A stretch of DNA of 64,000 bases from an uncultured Clostridia bacterium (GCA_944393575.1 CALYAP010000029.1:1-64000), one strand, 5' to 3'; counted from the first letter of the stretch, positions 34,307 to 43,659 are shown. Notes: a model not told the origin generated them from the letters alone. Numbers and translations are program-made.

Positions 34307-35671
34307 ATGGATATCATCAAGTTTGGCATCGAAAAGATCCTCTACCCTTTGATGGAGGCTAAACGGGGCAATCATGTCCGCGCTAACACCAAGGTCTTAT
34401 TGGCCTCGGAGCGTTTGTCCCTGCATGATTTGAAATCACTGCGCGAGGAGCGGCTGCGGCGGCTCCTCCTTCATTGCGTGGAGCATGTTCCAGCCTACCG
34501 GCAGTATAAGGAGCTGGTGCCGCAGATCGTGACCGATCCTTTCACTGCCTTAACCAATTTCCCAGTGCTTACCAAAGACGCCTTTCGCATGGATCCAGAG
34601 AGCTTCATCGCTGATGATGCTGACCGTTCGACGCTGATCGCCAATAATTCCGGCGGCAGCAGCGGCCACCCGGTACAGTTTTATATGAACCGTCATACTG
34701 TAGAGTATTATGAAGCCGCCCGTTGGCGTGGGCTGAGCTGGTATGGCATCACTCCCGGCAGCCGCAGCCTGTTGATCTGGGGTAATCCTTTTGAACTGGA
34801 TAAGATGGCGGAGCGGCGTTACCGCCTCACGGAGCGCTACCTGAAAAACCGGCGGATCATCCCGGCTTATGCTCTGGATCCGGCAGCCATGCCTGAGCAT
34901 GTGCGCCTGTTCAATAGCTATCGTCCTGAATATATCTATGGCTATGCCGGGGCGATCGCCCTCTTTGCCCGGCTGATGAAGGAGCAGGGACTCCAGCTCA
35001 AGCACCGGCTGAAGGCAGTCGTTTCTACTTCGGAAACGCTTCAGCCCTGGCAGCGGGAGCTGATGGAAGAAGTCTTCCAGGCGCCGGTGGTCAATGAATA
35101 CGGCGCCCGCGATGGCGGCATTATCGCCTACCAGTGTCCGGAGGGCGGCATGCATCTCTCAGCCGAGAACCTGGTGGCAGAGGTGATCGACCTGCTGACC
35201 GGCGAGCTGCTACCAGCTGGCGAGCGGGGCTTGCTGTTGGTGACAGATCTCAATAATTTCGTTCAGCCGCGTCTGCGCTATCAGCTGGGCGATGAAGTAA
35301 TCATGAGTGATCAGCTGTGTTCCTGCGGCCGGACTCTGCCGCTGCTGGCGGAGGTTTGTGGGCGAGAAGATGATATCTTTGTCACTGCTGACGGACAGTT
35401 TGTTCACGGCGTGGCCTTTGCTAACTGCATCAAGCGTCTGCCGGAGGTGGATGCTTTTCAGATCATCCAGCTCTCGCCGACAGAGGCCAAGGTGCTGCTG
35501 GTGACCAGGGACGGACTGGAACCGCCGGGATTGGACGGGGTCAAGGCTGATTATCAGGCTCTGCTGCCGGGAGCCAAGATCACCTATCAGCTGGTGGATG
35601 CGATCCCTCCCAGCCCTTCCGGCAAGACTCGCTATGCTATCCGCCAGTTCCCCTTGGAAAACACTCGCTGA
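34307..35671 (+). CDS. PaaK/CapK-like adenylate-forming enzyme
   Basis: The 454-residue protein belongs to the phenylacetate-CoA-ligase/CapK branch of AMP-forming enzymes. It has the nucleotide-binding NNSGGSSGHPVQFYMNR (P-loop-like), YGYAGAIALFARLM, VNEYGARDGG (the adenine-site Y/G-A-x-D/E motif), a C-S-C-G knuckle (SCGRTLPLL) and C-terminal SGKTRYAI with the late lysine. Members either make aryl-CoA or act in polysaccharide or natural-product loci on unknown acids; the N-terminus resembles the CapK/CoF branch. It follows arcA by 100 bases. A decayed fragment of a close relative lies at 50.2-50.4 kb. Confidence 0.85.
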   Translation: MDIIKFGIEKILYPLMEAKRGNHVRANTKVLLASERLSLHDLKSLREERLRRLLLHCVEHVPAYRQYKELVPQIVTDPFTALTNFPVLTKDAFRMDPESFIADDADRSTLIANNSGGSSGHPVQFYMNRHTVEYYEAARWRGLSWYGITPGSRSLLIWGNPFELDKMAERRYRLTERYLKNRRIIPAYALDPAAMPEHVRLFNSYRPEYIYGYAGAIALFARLMKEQGLQLKHRLKAVVSTSETLQPWQRELMEEVFQAPVVNEYGARDGGIIAYQCPEGGMHLSAENLVAEVIDLLTGELLPAGERGLLLVTDLNNFVQPRLRYQLGDEVIMSDQLCSCGRTLPLLAEVCGREDDIFVTADGQFVHGVAFANCIKRLPEVDAFQIIQLSPTEAKVLLVTRDGLEPPGLDGVKADYQALLPGAKITYQLVDAIPPSPSGKTRYAIRQFPLENTR

Positions 35672-35691
35672 AAACCAACTCAAAAATAAAA

Positions 35692-35808
35692 CGGCAAGAG
35701 CTTTCACGATAATGCTGCTGTTGCCGTCATCAAAGCCGCTGTCTGATGAGACAGCGGCGCCGACCCCCCAAGCGGGCTGGCTGCTGGCCATTCCTCTGGG
35801 GGTTTTTT
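35692..35808 (+). terminator. Three successive hairpins ending in a T-run
   Basis: ACGGCAA/TTGCCGT, then a perfect GCCGCTGTCT/AGACAGCGGC stem (35735-35758, loop GATG), then a CCCCC.../...GGGGG stem (about 35764-35802) followed by six T residues. The last is a rho-independent terminator for the PaaK-like gene; the other two are unexplained. Confidence 0.8.
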
Positions 35809-35833
35809 ATGCGAAGTTTTTTATGAGAATGGT

Positions 35834-36259
35834 TTATTGCTCTAGTTCTTTGTGCATCCAAATATGCGGGCAGTATTCTTCCAAGAATTCTTCTCCCTTG
35901 GCTGCGTAGCCTTGCTTTTCATAAAAGCCCTTTGCCCGCACCTGCGCTGCCAGGAGCAGCCTGCTGCCTCCCTGCTGGCGGATCTGTTGCTCTGCTTCCC
36001 GCAAAATGGCCGCGCCCAGCGCTTGTCCGCGAAACTCTTTTACTACCGCGATCCGCCCTACCACATAGCCTTGTTGTTCGTCGTCCCAAAAATAGCGGCA
36101 GGTGGCGATTGGCTGCTGCTCATCATAGAGAACGATATGATCGGCCTGTGGATCTATCGCGTCAAATTCATCGACAAACCCCTGCTCCTCCATAAATACT
36201 TTTTGGCGGATCAGCGCAGCGTCCTCTGGCAAAGAGTGATAGGTTTTAAAATGCAGCAT
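35834..36259 (-). CDS. GNAT family N-acetyltransferase (ElaA/YjcF-like)
   Basis: The 141-residue protein has IRQKVFMEEQGFVDEFD near the start, typical of the ElaA/YjcF branch, and the acetyl-CoA motif RIAVVKEFRGQALGAAIL with the V-x-x-x-x-R-x-x-x-x-G/A pattern. AQVRAKGFYEKQGYAAKGEEFLEE follows as the second half. The substrate is unknown. The ATG at 36259 follows AGGGG; an upstream in-frame ATG at 36280 would start inside that region. It converges on the PaaK-like gene. Confidence 0.87.
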   Translation of the reverse strand: MLHFKTYHSLPEDAALIRQKVFMEEQGFVDEFDAIDPQADHIVLYDEQQPIATCRYFWDDEQQGYVVGRIAVVKEFRGQALGAAILREAEQQIRQQGGSRLLLAAQVRAKGFYEKQGYAAKGEEFLEEYCPHIWMHKELEQ

Positions 36260-36562
36260 TAGTCTTTCCCCTCTGGACAAATTCCCACTGTGATGGCAGA
36301 AATTCCCCTTGTTTTCCCGGTAGAGTATTGCTTTTGAAGATCGTTATTTGATCCGATCTGCTGTTTAGATACTAGGAAGCGGCATGGAACATCTCCGCAT
36401 GGGAACTCGTTATTTCCCCATTGGTATGGAAATAAAGGGGATAGAAATAAAGCCATCTTTTTCATAGAGATGAAGTGCTGGCTTTAAAATCTGGTTGACA
36501 AGCAAAAAACAACTCGCATCTATCCCGGTGCTGTTCAAGCTTTTTCGAGAAGCACGCTTTTT
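36260..36562. other. Intergenic, no gene seen
   Basis: About 300 bases between two minus-strand genes. Only a TTATTTCC/GGAAATAA inverted repeat (about 36408-36433) was noted. Confidence 0.6.
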
Positions 36563-36859
36563 CTAGCCCAGCGCTATCCATAGCGCCAGTGCTAGCTGTA
36601 AGCAGAAGATCAGCGGTACCCCGAGGGTGAATTTGCGGCGGCGCGTCTTGTGATGGCATATCCAGATGGCAGCCCAGGCGCCGAGCGAGCCTCCCAGCAC
36701 TGCCAGCAGCAGCAAGGTGCTCTCGGGAATGCGCCAGGCGTGGCGGCGGGCACGCTGTTTATCCACAGCAAAAATGATCAGCGTCAGCAGATTGATCAGC
36801 AGCAGATAGATGGCGAAAGCTGTGATATGTTGGCTGAAAAAAAGCTTGATACTGCTCAC
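36563..36859 (-). CDS. DUF1294 membrane protein
   Basis: The 98-residue protein fits DUF1294: an N-terminal membrane segment, FAVDKQRARRHAWRIPESTLLLLAVLGGSLGAW (the conserved D-K-x-x-A, W-R-I-P-E and G-G-x-x-G motifs), HHKTRRRKF and a C-terminal hydrophobic segment. The function of the family is not known. The start is GTG at 36859, with AGGAGAGG some 15 bases upstream. A cluster of DnaA boxes lies about 230-300 bases upstream and may affect it. Confidence 0.87.
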   Translation of the reverse strand: MSSIKLFFSQHITAFAIYLLLINLLTLIIFAVDKQRARRHAWRIPESTLLLLAVLGGSLGAWAAIWICHHKTRRRKFTLGVPLIFCLQLALALWIALG

Positions 36860-37162
36860 TTCTGCTTTAATACCTCTCCTGAATTATCTATCCTTGACTG
36901 ATACCTGCCCAGAGCTTTTTTATACCTCAAAAGAGCAGCCGTTCCAAGCTGGTCTTTTTTGTTTTTGAGGCTTTTGGCCGGCTGCTTCGGTAGCTAAAAA
37001 AGTATTATTTTTAACTGAGATAGTAAAAGTCGCTATTTGTCAAGTTCTTTTTTTAACACGCTTTTTGTCGAATAATGCCACCTCAAAAGCATTATCCACA
37101 GAGTTATCCACATTATCCACAGGGTAGTATCCACAACAAATTTTCATTAGTGGATAATTTTG
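36860..37162. other. Intergenic region holding a DnaA-box cluster
   Basis: Upstream region of the DUF1294 gene and 3' flank of the large permease gene; see the box cluster at 37092-37157. No gene seen. Confidence 0.75.
37092..37157. promoter_or_regulatory. Cluster of DnaA boxes outside the origin
   Basis: Three perfect TTATCCACA boxes at 37092-37100, 37104-37112 and 37113-37121 (the last two abutting), one GTATCCACA at 37127-37135, and an opposite-strand AGTGGATAA at 37149-37157. Confidence 0.88.
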
Positions 37163-39490
37163 TTATTTGCAAAAATAGCGGACAGTGACGCTCTCTCCGC
37201 CATAGCTGTTGATATAGCAGACATTCAAGAAAGAATTGGTTTCTTGGGGGATAAAGGAATTATAGAGGAACGCATATTCTGAGTAGCTGTTCTGGATCAG
37301 CTCTGCAATATCCTCAGCACCGCGATAGATGGTCTCGCGGTCCTTGCCCTCCGGATAGTAATAGGTAACTGTATCCTCAGTTTTGATCAACTGGTTATTG
37401 AAGGAGACAAAGCCGTTCTCGATGGTTATTTCCGCCGGCCTATTCTCCAGATAGGGTGAGTTATTCACCGCTGGGCCAGAATTTGGCGATTGGTTATTAT
37501 TTTGATTAAAGCCTTGTTCACGGTGCTCGCTGACCTTAATTTCGGTGATAGAATCAAGATCCGGTTGCCAGTATTGCGGCTCGATGTCAAAATCTGTCAG
37601 CAGTTCGATAGTCTGGGTGAAGCTGGCATAAATAGGGTAAGTGAGGGAGATATAACTATCCCGGTGCGTGTGTTTGCTGATCTGCCCCGGATCAGCATTA
37701 TAGACCTGGAAGGTGATAGAGCCGATCGGCAGCTCTTCACGCATGGCAGTGCCGTTGAGCGCTTGCAGCTCCTGACGGTAGACCTGCAGCAGCTCATTGC
37801 AGTCCTTATCCAGGTTGTCGTTAGTGAGAGAATTATCATACTGCTGAATATGTTCCGCTTCAAAGGCTATAGCGCCGGCAAAACGAATCTGCTCCGGAGC
37901 AAAGGAGAACAGCTGGTAGACATTTTGCCGGTAGACGGGATCATTATAGATGACTTCCATCTCATCGGCAATATCGCTGGCCAGGATCTCCTGGGGGAAA
38001 TATTGGCGGGTCACCACACTGCCGTCCTTGAGCAGATAGCGGATAAAAACAGAGGTGGTCTGCGGATAGGCATAATAGTTATTTTCCCAGTAATAGCTGT
38101 TATCGGCCGTATTGCTATTATTATTGATACATTTTTCCGCGATCGAGATCGCTGCCGCGATGCCGCTGGGACTTTCAATTTGCCCCAGCCTGATGCGGCT
38201 GTCAATGGTGACCGATTTGCTGAGATCCGCATATTCACCGGGATTTTCTTCCAGATAGCCAGCGCTGGAATATTCATAATAGCCGGCAGAAACATAGTTG
38301 GTACTGGTGTAGCTATTGAAGCCATCCAGCAGCAGCTCCACTTTAGCCACCTCTTCACTTTTGGGCAGATAAGTATTGTAGCCGCCAACATCGGTGACAA
38401 AGAGAGCGCAGATGCCCATGAACAGCACCATAGTAATGCCCAGCGGAGCCAGTCTTTTCGTGACAGCGCGGAAATCAGCGTGATAGACGATCTCCATCAG
38501 CTGGCTGGCGATAACGCCGCCAAGAAAAGCGCCGATGAAGAACCATAGCCAGGAATTGTTTTGGATATCGCCCATGCTGTGCAGGAACATCCCTGCCATA
38601 GCTGAGCTCAGTACTACCAGCGGATATTTGATAAAGGCGCGGCTTTTGGGAAAGGCCAGCGCTTTGCCGGCGGCCTCAGAGGGCCGGGCCTGGTAGAGAC
38701 GTATTGCCAGCCAGATGAGCAGCGCAGTCAGCAGAAGCATGATCACTGCTTCCAGCCAGCCGATCGCGTATCGATCTCCGTTAAAAAAGAGCGTGGTATA
38801 GCGGGCTACCGGCGAGCTATGGCTGGTTAGGGCCACCCAGTCAGTAGTGCTGAACCAGGTGGGTTGCATTTCTGCACGCAGCCAACGGTAAGAGTTGATT
38901 ACTGCTGGGCCAAAGCTGAGAAAGACGATGGCCAAAATGCCGCTGACCACGCCGTTGCCGCTGAGGATCACTGCAATGACAGTGATGGTGTAGATGAGTA
39001 AAAAGAGCAAGATATTGAGCCCAACTCCGGCCAGCATCGTCGGGATATTGAGCACTGGGAAGAGACCCATCGCAGCTACTACGATGAGCGTGAAAATCAG
39101 GTTGATCAGATAGGGCGCCAGCACCGAGATGGCTCCGGCCAGGTAATTACCCATCAATAGACGTGCTCTGGAGCAGGGCAGGCTATGATAGAGATCGACT
39201 TTGTGGCGGCTATGCATCCAGGTGAAGAAGATCAGCCCCGCAGCAAATGCAGCGATGCAGAAAATCAGGATAGTATTGAAATTATCACCAGCGGAGAAAA
39301 GCTTGGCTATTTCCTGGCTGATCTTTTGCGCCGCTACTGGTTCGCTGCGCCAGGTAGCGAAGAAAGACTGGAAGGTCATTCCGGCATTGATCGGCATGGC
39401 AAAGAGGAAGGCCAGCAGGACGATGGCCGAGAACCACAGTTTCTTACGCAGGTTGAAGCGGATATTATAGGCCAAGATGGGGGAATTCAT
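37163..39490 (-). CDS. Large ABC-2 type permease with extracytoplasmic domain
   Basis: The 775-residue protein starts with a membrane half (about six or more segments up to residue 240, then more to about 360), with the coupling-type segment SRHKVDLYHSLPCSRARLLMGNYLAG. It ends in a Tyr/Asn/Ser-rich soluble region of about 400 residues. The architecture matches large Firmicutes permeases encoded after YtrA-type regulators and CcmA-like ATPases (DUF6449-like). The soluble part has several SYY/NSY runs and is probably outside. It overlaps the preceding ATPase gene by 26 bases. The substrate is unknown; relatives are linked to cell-envelope stress or antimicrobial peptide response. Confidence 0.85.
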   Translation of the reverse strand: MNSPILAYNIRFNLRKKLWFSAIVLLAFLFAMPINAGMTFQSFFATWRSEPVAAQKISQEIAKLFSAGDNFNTILIFCIAAFAAGLIFFTWMHSRHKVDLYHSLPCSRARLLMGNYLAGAISVLAPYLINLIFTLIVVAAMGLFPVLNIPTMLAGVGLNILLFLLIYTITVIAVILSGNGVVSGILAIVFLSFGPAVINSYRWLRAEMQPTWFSTTDWVALTSHSSPVARYTTLFFNGDRYAIGWLEAVIMLLLTALLIWLAIRLYQARPSEAAGKALAFPKSRAFIKYPLVVLSSAMAGMFLHSMGDIQNNSWLWFFIGAFLGGVIASQLMEIVYHADFRAVTKRLAPLGITMVLFMGICALFVTDVGGYNTYLPKSEEVAKVELLLDGFNSYTSTNYVSAGYYEYSSAGYLEENPGEYADLSKSVTIDSRIRLGQIESPSGIAAAISIAEKCINNNSNTADNSYYWENNYYAYPQTTSVFIRYLLKDGSVVTRQYFPQEILASDIADEMEVIYNDPVYRQNVYQLFSFAPEQIRFAGAIAFEAEHIQQYDNSLTNDNLDKDCNELLQVYRQELQALNGTAMREELPIGSITFQVYNADPGQISKHTHRDSYISLTYPIYASFTQTIELLTDFDIEPQYWQPDLDSITEIKVSEHREQGFNQNNNQSPNSGPAVNNSPYLENRPAEITIENGFVSFNNQLIKTEDTVTYYYPEGKDRETIYRGAEDIAELIQNSYSEYAFLYNSFIPQETNSFLNVCYINSYGGESVTVRYFCK

Positions 39491-40364
39491 ACCCTACCAC
39501 CTCCGTTTCGGTGATAAACACTTCTTCCAGCGAGAGCGGCAGCATCTCGATGAAGATCGGGTTGGCGGCCTGGATCTGCTGGAGAATCTGCTCCTCATCG
39601 CCGCGGATAACCATCGTTTGCAGCCGTCCGCTGAATTTATTGCTGATGATATCCAGCGCAGGGAAATCATCTTCACTTTTATTATGGTCAAAAACGACCT
39701 GCAGCTTATGCACGCTGAGCTTCATCTCCTCCAGCTCTTTGGAGAGCAGCAACCCGCCCTTATGTAGCAGACCGACATGGTCGCAGATATCCTCCAGTTC
39801 ACGCAGATTATGCGAGGCGATGATCGGCGTCATTCCGCGGCTAGCCATGGCGTCGGCCATCAGGCTTTTGACCGCCTGACGGATCACCGGATCGAGCCCG
39901 TCGAAGGTCTCATCGCAGATGATATAGGTAGTATTGGCAGCCAGCGCCAGGAAGACTGACAACTGTTTTTTCATGCCCTTGGAAAAGGTATTGACCTTGC
40001 GTTCACAGCCTAGTTCAAAGGTGTGCAGCAGCTGGTTAAAGATTTTTTTGTCGAAGCGGGGATAATAGGCTGCATAAAAAGAACCTTGTTCCCTCGGTGT
40101 GGTGTTGGGGAAGAAGTATTGCTCATCAGCGATATAGAAAATTTCCTGTTTAATGGGGGGATTTTCATAGACCTCTGCCCCATCGACCAGGATAGTTCCC
40201 TCATTAGGGCGCAGAATACCACACATCATGCGTAGAAAAGTGCTTTTCCCCGCGCCATTAGTGCCCAGCAGGCCAAAGGCGCTGCCCTGCTTGATCGTTG
40301 CATCAACATGGTCCACGGCGCAGATATCGCCGAAATATTTAGTGAGCCCTTTGCTCTCAATCAT
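39465..40364 (-). CDS. ABC transporter ATP-binding protein
   Basis: The 299-residue ATPase has GLLGTNGAGKSTFLRMM (Walker A), the signature-like NTFSKGMKKQLSVFLAL, Walker B YIICDETFDGLDP and IIASHNLRELEDICD. It carries a C-terminal extension of about 80 residues typical of YtrB/CcmA-like subunits. The ATG at 40364 is chosen because AAGGAGCG lies upstream and it overlaps the end of the GntR gene; the longer frame from 40412 would start inside that gene. Confidence 0.92.
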   Translation of the reverse strand: MIESKGLTKYFGDICAVDHVDATIKQGSAFGLLGTNGAGKSTFLRMMCGILRPNEGTILVDGAEVYENPPIKQEIFYIADEQYFFPNTTPREQGSFYAAYYPRFDKKIFNQLLHTFELGCERKVNTFSKGMKKQLSVFLALAANTTYIICDETFDGLDPVIRQAVKSLMADAMASRGMTPIIASHNLRELEDICDHVGLLHKGGLLLSKELEEMKLSVHKLQVVFDHNKSEDDFPALDIISNKFSGRLQTMVIRGDEEQILQQIQAANPIFIEMLPLSLEEVFITETEVVGYEFPHLGL

Positions 40365-40755
40365 CTTTTTGATCACGCTCCTTAGCCTTAGCCTCTTGCC
40401 AGGCCTGCTCACAGATACCGATAAAATCGCCTTTGCTCATTCCCAGCGAACGGATCTCCTCCGCTAGCGCCCGCAGCTTATCTGCCAGCCGCTTGAGCGT
40501 TTCCTGCCGCAGGGTATCGGTATTATCAGAAACAAAGCTGCCTCTACCAGGCACAGAATAGATAACGCCCTTAGCCTCCAGCTCACTGTAGGCCTTGGCG
40601 ATGGTATTGGGATTGATGGAGAGCTCCACTGCCAGCGCCCGCACTGAAGGAAGCTGGCTGCCGGGAGAAAGCAGTCCGCGCGCTGCCAGATATTCCACAC
40701 GGTCTACCAACTGACGGTAGATCGGCACTCTCGATTTGTAATCGATAGTAAACAT
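40357..40755 (-). CDS. GntR-family regulator (YtrA type)
   Basis: The 132-residue protein has the YtrA-subfamily GntR winged helix: YKSRVPIYRQLVDRVEYLAARG, GSQLPSVRALAVELSINPNTIAKAYSELEAKGVIYSVPGRGSFV (continuous HTH and wing, split by normal loops), and a short C-terminal helical dimerisation segment without an effector domain. YtrA regulators repress their own ABC operon until cell-wall stress. AGGAGAG precedes the ATG. It heads the operon with the ATPase and permease. Confidence 0.93.
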   Translation of the reverse strand: MFTIDYKSRVPIYRQLVDRVEYLAARGLLSPGSQLPSVRALAVELSINPNTIAKAYSELEAKGVIYSVPGRGSFVSDNTDTLRQETLKRLADKLRALAEEIRSLGMSKGDFIGICEQAWQEAKAKERDQKDD

Positions 40756-41267
40756 AAACTCTTCTCTCCTGCCCGGCCACTGCCCGTTTACCTGCGCTGC
40801 TGTGATGCAGCTATCTACAAGACTGATGGCAGTGGTCTTGGTTCAGCACCGGCGCAGTTGCCTGGAGAATGCTGCCCAAACCGGCTTTGAACCCAAAGGT
40901 AATGATCCCACAAGTTTTATAATAATGTTTTGCTAAAGAAAAGTGCTTTAATAATGACGAATAAAGTTATCTTACAATAAGAAATTTATTTAGGATAATA
41001 AAATTTTAATAAATGAAAAAATGGCCAATAAGATAAAAATTAGCTTTAGCAGCTAAAGATCCTGCTTCTCGCCTATTTTTTATCAATGCCGCTTAGTGTA
41101 CTATTATGACTAATACAGCTAGTGTAGCTTATCTTTAGCGATTTGTCAAGATTATTTCTTGACTAACCTAGACGTTTAGCACTTTATGTCGGAAAAGTAG
41201 AGAATTTGACGCAAATAACCTGCTAAATCAGCCAGGAAAATCTTTCCATAAGAGCGAACACCACAGT
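40756..41267. other. AT-rich intergenic region, no gene seen
   Basis: About 510 bases between divergent genes. Contains a CTTTAG/CTAAAG inverted repeat (41044-41058) and AT-rich tracts; promoters of both flanking genes must lie here, but no strong consensus was found. Confidence 0.6.
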
Positions 41268-42005
41268 ATGAAAACAAAACAGCAAGAGTCAATTACAGCT
41301 GGCCGCCGCGCCGAACAAGAGGAAGCGCTGCGGGTCATCGGGGAAAACGCCGCTGAGATCATCCATGAACTGAAGGCACCTCTATCCAATATCATGGCGT
41401 ACATGCAATTGATAGAAAGGAGGCTGCAAAAGGCAGGAGTGGATACGCAGGATCTGCCCTTTCCTGTCTTGTATCAGGAAATCAAGAGGATGGGTAGTCT
41501 TTGCCAACAGTCTATGGCCCTGATCTCTGCCACGGAGGAGCAGCCAGGACCTTTGGATATGGGCGAGTTATGCAATGGCACCGCTGTCTTGTTCCGGGCG
41601 TTGACCATTGCGCAGGGGATCGATCTGGTGTTGGAGATCCCGAAAGAGCTCGTCTATGTTTTCGCTGATGAAAACCAGCTGCGCCGCTTATTGATCAATC
41701 TGGTGGCCAATGCCGCGCAGGTGCTGCGCGGATACCGGGAAGACGGTCGAATCAAGGTCTCGCTCAAAAACGCGGATGAGGGGCTCGTCCTGATGGTGCA
41801 GGATAACGGCCCAGGCATGGACGCGCAGACCTTGGAAAGGATTTTTGACCGCTTCTATACCACCAAAAAGGATGGCTCTGGCATGGGCTTGCCCATTTGC
41901 GCTCAGATCGCCAAAGACTGCCACGGTACCCTGACTGTTTTCAGTGAAGTAGGACAGGGATCTTCCTTTGTCCTCTGGCTGCCCGCTGCCCAAAAGGCGG
42001 TTTAG
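41268..42005 (+). CDS. Orphan histidine kinase without sensor domain
   Basis: The 245-residue cytoplasmic protein consists of a HisKA dimerisation and phosphoacceptor region (EIIHELKAPLSNIMAYMQLI, H33) and a HATPase_c domain with N box LLINLVANAAQVL, DNGPGMD (G1) and GSGMGLPICAQIA (G2). There is no membrane segment, PAS or HAMP, and no adjacent response regulator. It resembles the catalytic half of sporulation-type or NtrB-like kinases. The ribosome binding site is poor and the upstream 510 bases encode nothing, so a lost N-terminal sensor part is possible. Confidence 0.85.
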   Translation: MKTKQQESITAGRRAEQEEALRVIGENAAEIIHELKAPLSNIMAYMQLIERRLQKAGVDTQDLPFPVLYQEIKRMGSLCQQSMALISATEEQPGPLDMGELCNGTAVLFRALTIAQGIDLVLEIPKELVYVFADENQLRRLLINLVANAAQVLRGYREDGRIKVSLKNADEGLVLMVQDNGPGMDAQTLERIFDRFYTTKKDGSGMGLPICAQIAKDCHGTLTVFSEVGQGSSFVLWLPAAQKAV

Positions 42006-42011
42006 CAACGG

Positions 42012-43409
42012 TCAGCGCAGGCAACGGCTCAGCCTGGCTATGGCCTCGGCTATCCTGTCGCTTTCGATACCCGAGTAATTGATGATCAGGATATGTTCTG
42101 CCCCCTCCCGCTGTTGATGATAGTATTGGGAAAGGCAGGAGATTCTAACCCCTTCCCGCTGGGCACGGCGGATGAGCTCCTCATCCGATAATGTTGTCGC
42201 TAGCTTCATCAGGAAATGCAGCCCCGCATCCTCCTCGGTGATCTCAACCATAGAGGATAACGGGCTTTTTTTGATCGCATCCAGCAGCAGGTCGCGCTGG
42301 CGGTGATAAAAGGTGCGCATCCGGTTGACATGCTTTTCAAAGTAGCCCTGGCTGATAAAAGCGGCCAGGGTATATTGTTCAAAATTAGAAACCGTGCAGG
42401 AATAAAAGCCCAGCTGCTGATAGTAGCTGGCCAGTAGACGCGGCGGCAGTACCATATAGCTGATGCGGATGGTAGAGGCCAGGCTTTTGGTGAAGGTGTT
42501 CATATAGATCACCTTTTCGGTCTGGTCGATGCTTTGCAGCGCAGGGATCGGCTTGCCCAGCAGGCGGAATTCACAGTCATAGTCGTCTTCGATAATATAG
42601 CGCGAGTCATCGCGCGCGGCCCAGCCCAGCAGCTCATAGCGGCGGCTGATCGGCGTGATGATGCCGGTGGGGAAATGATGCGAAGGCGAAGTGTGGAGGA
42701 TTTGTGCTCCGCTGGCTTCCAGCGCCGCCACATCAACGCCGGAGCTGTCGAGCGGCAGATAACAGCATTTAACGCAGTTGCTGGCATAGATCTGGGCGAT
42801 CTTGCGGTAGCCCGGATCCTCCACGGCGAAGATCTTGTCGCGCCCCAGCAGCTGGATCAGTAGGCCATAGAGGTATTCCGTCCCAGCGCCGATGATGATT
42901 TGCTCTGGTGAGACGCTCATACCGCGGAACTGGAAAAGATAATCAGCGATGGCTTCCCGCAGCTCGCGGATACCGCCAGGCGGCGGATTGGTCAGCAGCT
43001 CCTCGCTCTTGCCGGAGATGGTCTCGCGCATCAGTCGCGCCCAGATCGAAAAAGGGAAATTAGCCTGGTTAGTGCTGTTGCTGACAAAGTCGGCGAAATA
43101 ATCCGCCTGCTCCGGAGAGATGACGACTTCTTCCGGCGTTCCGGCTGCTGCGGCCTTGACCTCATTGGTGATATCAGCGACAAAATAACCCTTTTTCGGC
43201 ACAGAATAAAGATACCCTTCCGCCATCAGCTGCTGGTAAGCGTTTTCCACCGTGATGGTGCTGATGCCCAGATTCTTGGCAAAAGCGCGCTTGGAGGGCA
43301 GGCGGGTTCCTGGTGCCAAAACGCCTTTGAGAATATCGTTGCGGATACATTTATAGAGATGTCCGTAAAGCGAATCTGACCCTAAATCAGCAAAAGAATA
43401 AGTCAACAT
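42012..43409 (-). CDS. pdxR: MocR-family regulator PdxR
   Basis: The 465-residue protein is a GntR winged helix (LYGHLYKCIRNDILKGVLAPGTRLPSKRAFAKNLGISTITVENAYQQLMAEGYLYSVPKKGYFV) fused to an aminotransferase-like domain. The PLP lysine is in NTFTKSLASTIRISYM. It lies divergent from pdxS-pdxT, whose transcription PdxR-type regulators control in response to PLP. The ATG at 43409 is preferred because it lies downstream of both operator-like repeats and starts at LTYSFADL; frames from 43436 or 43496 lack ribosome binding sites. The aminotransferase fold senses PLP rather than catalysing. Confidence 0.92.
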   Translation of the reverse strand: MLTYSFADLGSDSLYGHLYKCIRNDILKGVLAPGTRLPSKRAFAKNLGISTITVENAYQQLMAEGYLYSVPKKGYFVADITNEVKAAAAGTPEEVVISPEQADYFADFVSNSTNQANFPFSIWARLMRETISGKSEELLTNPPPGGIRELREAIADYLFQFRGMSVSPEQIIIGAGTEYLYGLLIQLLGRDKIFAVEDPGYRKIAQIYASNCVKCCYLPLDSSGVDVAALEASGAQILHTSPSHHFPTGIITPISRRYELLGWAARDDSRYIIEDDYDCEFRLLGKPIPALQSIDQTEKVIYMNTFTKSLASTIRISYMVLPPRLLASYYQQLGFYSCTVSNFEQYTLAAFISQGYFEKHVNRMRTFYHRQRDLLLDAIKKSPLSSMVEITEEDAGLHFLMKLATTLSDEELIRRAQREGVRISCLSQYYHQQREGAEHILIINYSGIESDRIAEAIARLSRCLR

Positions 43410-43426
43410 TCCCGTTTTAACCGCCA

Positions 43427-43487
43427 ATCTGACCATTCTGATTATTTTTGATTTGGATATTTTAATATGGTCAGATCTGATTATAAT
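43427..43487. promoter_or_regulatory. Candidate PdxR operator and pdxS -10
   Basis: ATCTGACCAT (43427-43436) and its reverse complement ATGGTCAGAT (43467-43476) are 30 bases apart, next to TATAAT (43482-43487) reading toward pdxS. The lack of a good -35 suits an activated promoter. Confidence 0.65.
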
Positions 43488-43659
43488 AGAACCCATCGCT
43501 GTTGTAAAGTCTTTTTTAGGCCAAAGAGCCGGGCTCTGCCCCGACTACAAGCCTCTTCCGGCAGGGCATAAAGGGTTAGGCTGCCGGAGCTGGATGAAGA
43601 AAAAGCAGAAAAGAAAGTAAAACAGGCTATAATGCAGCAGAAGAAAGGATGGAAAAATC

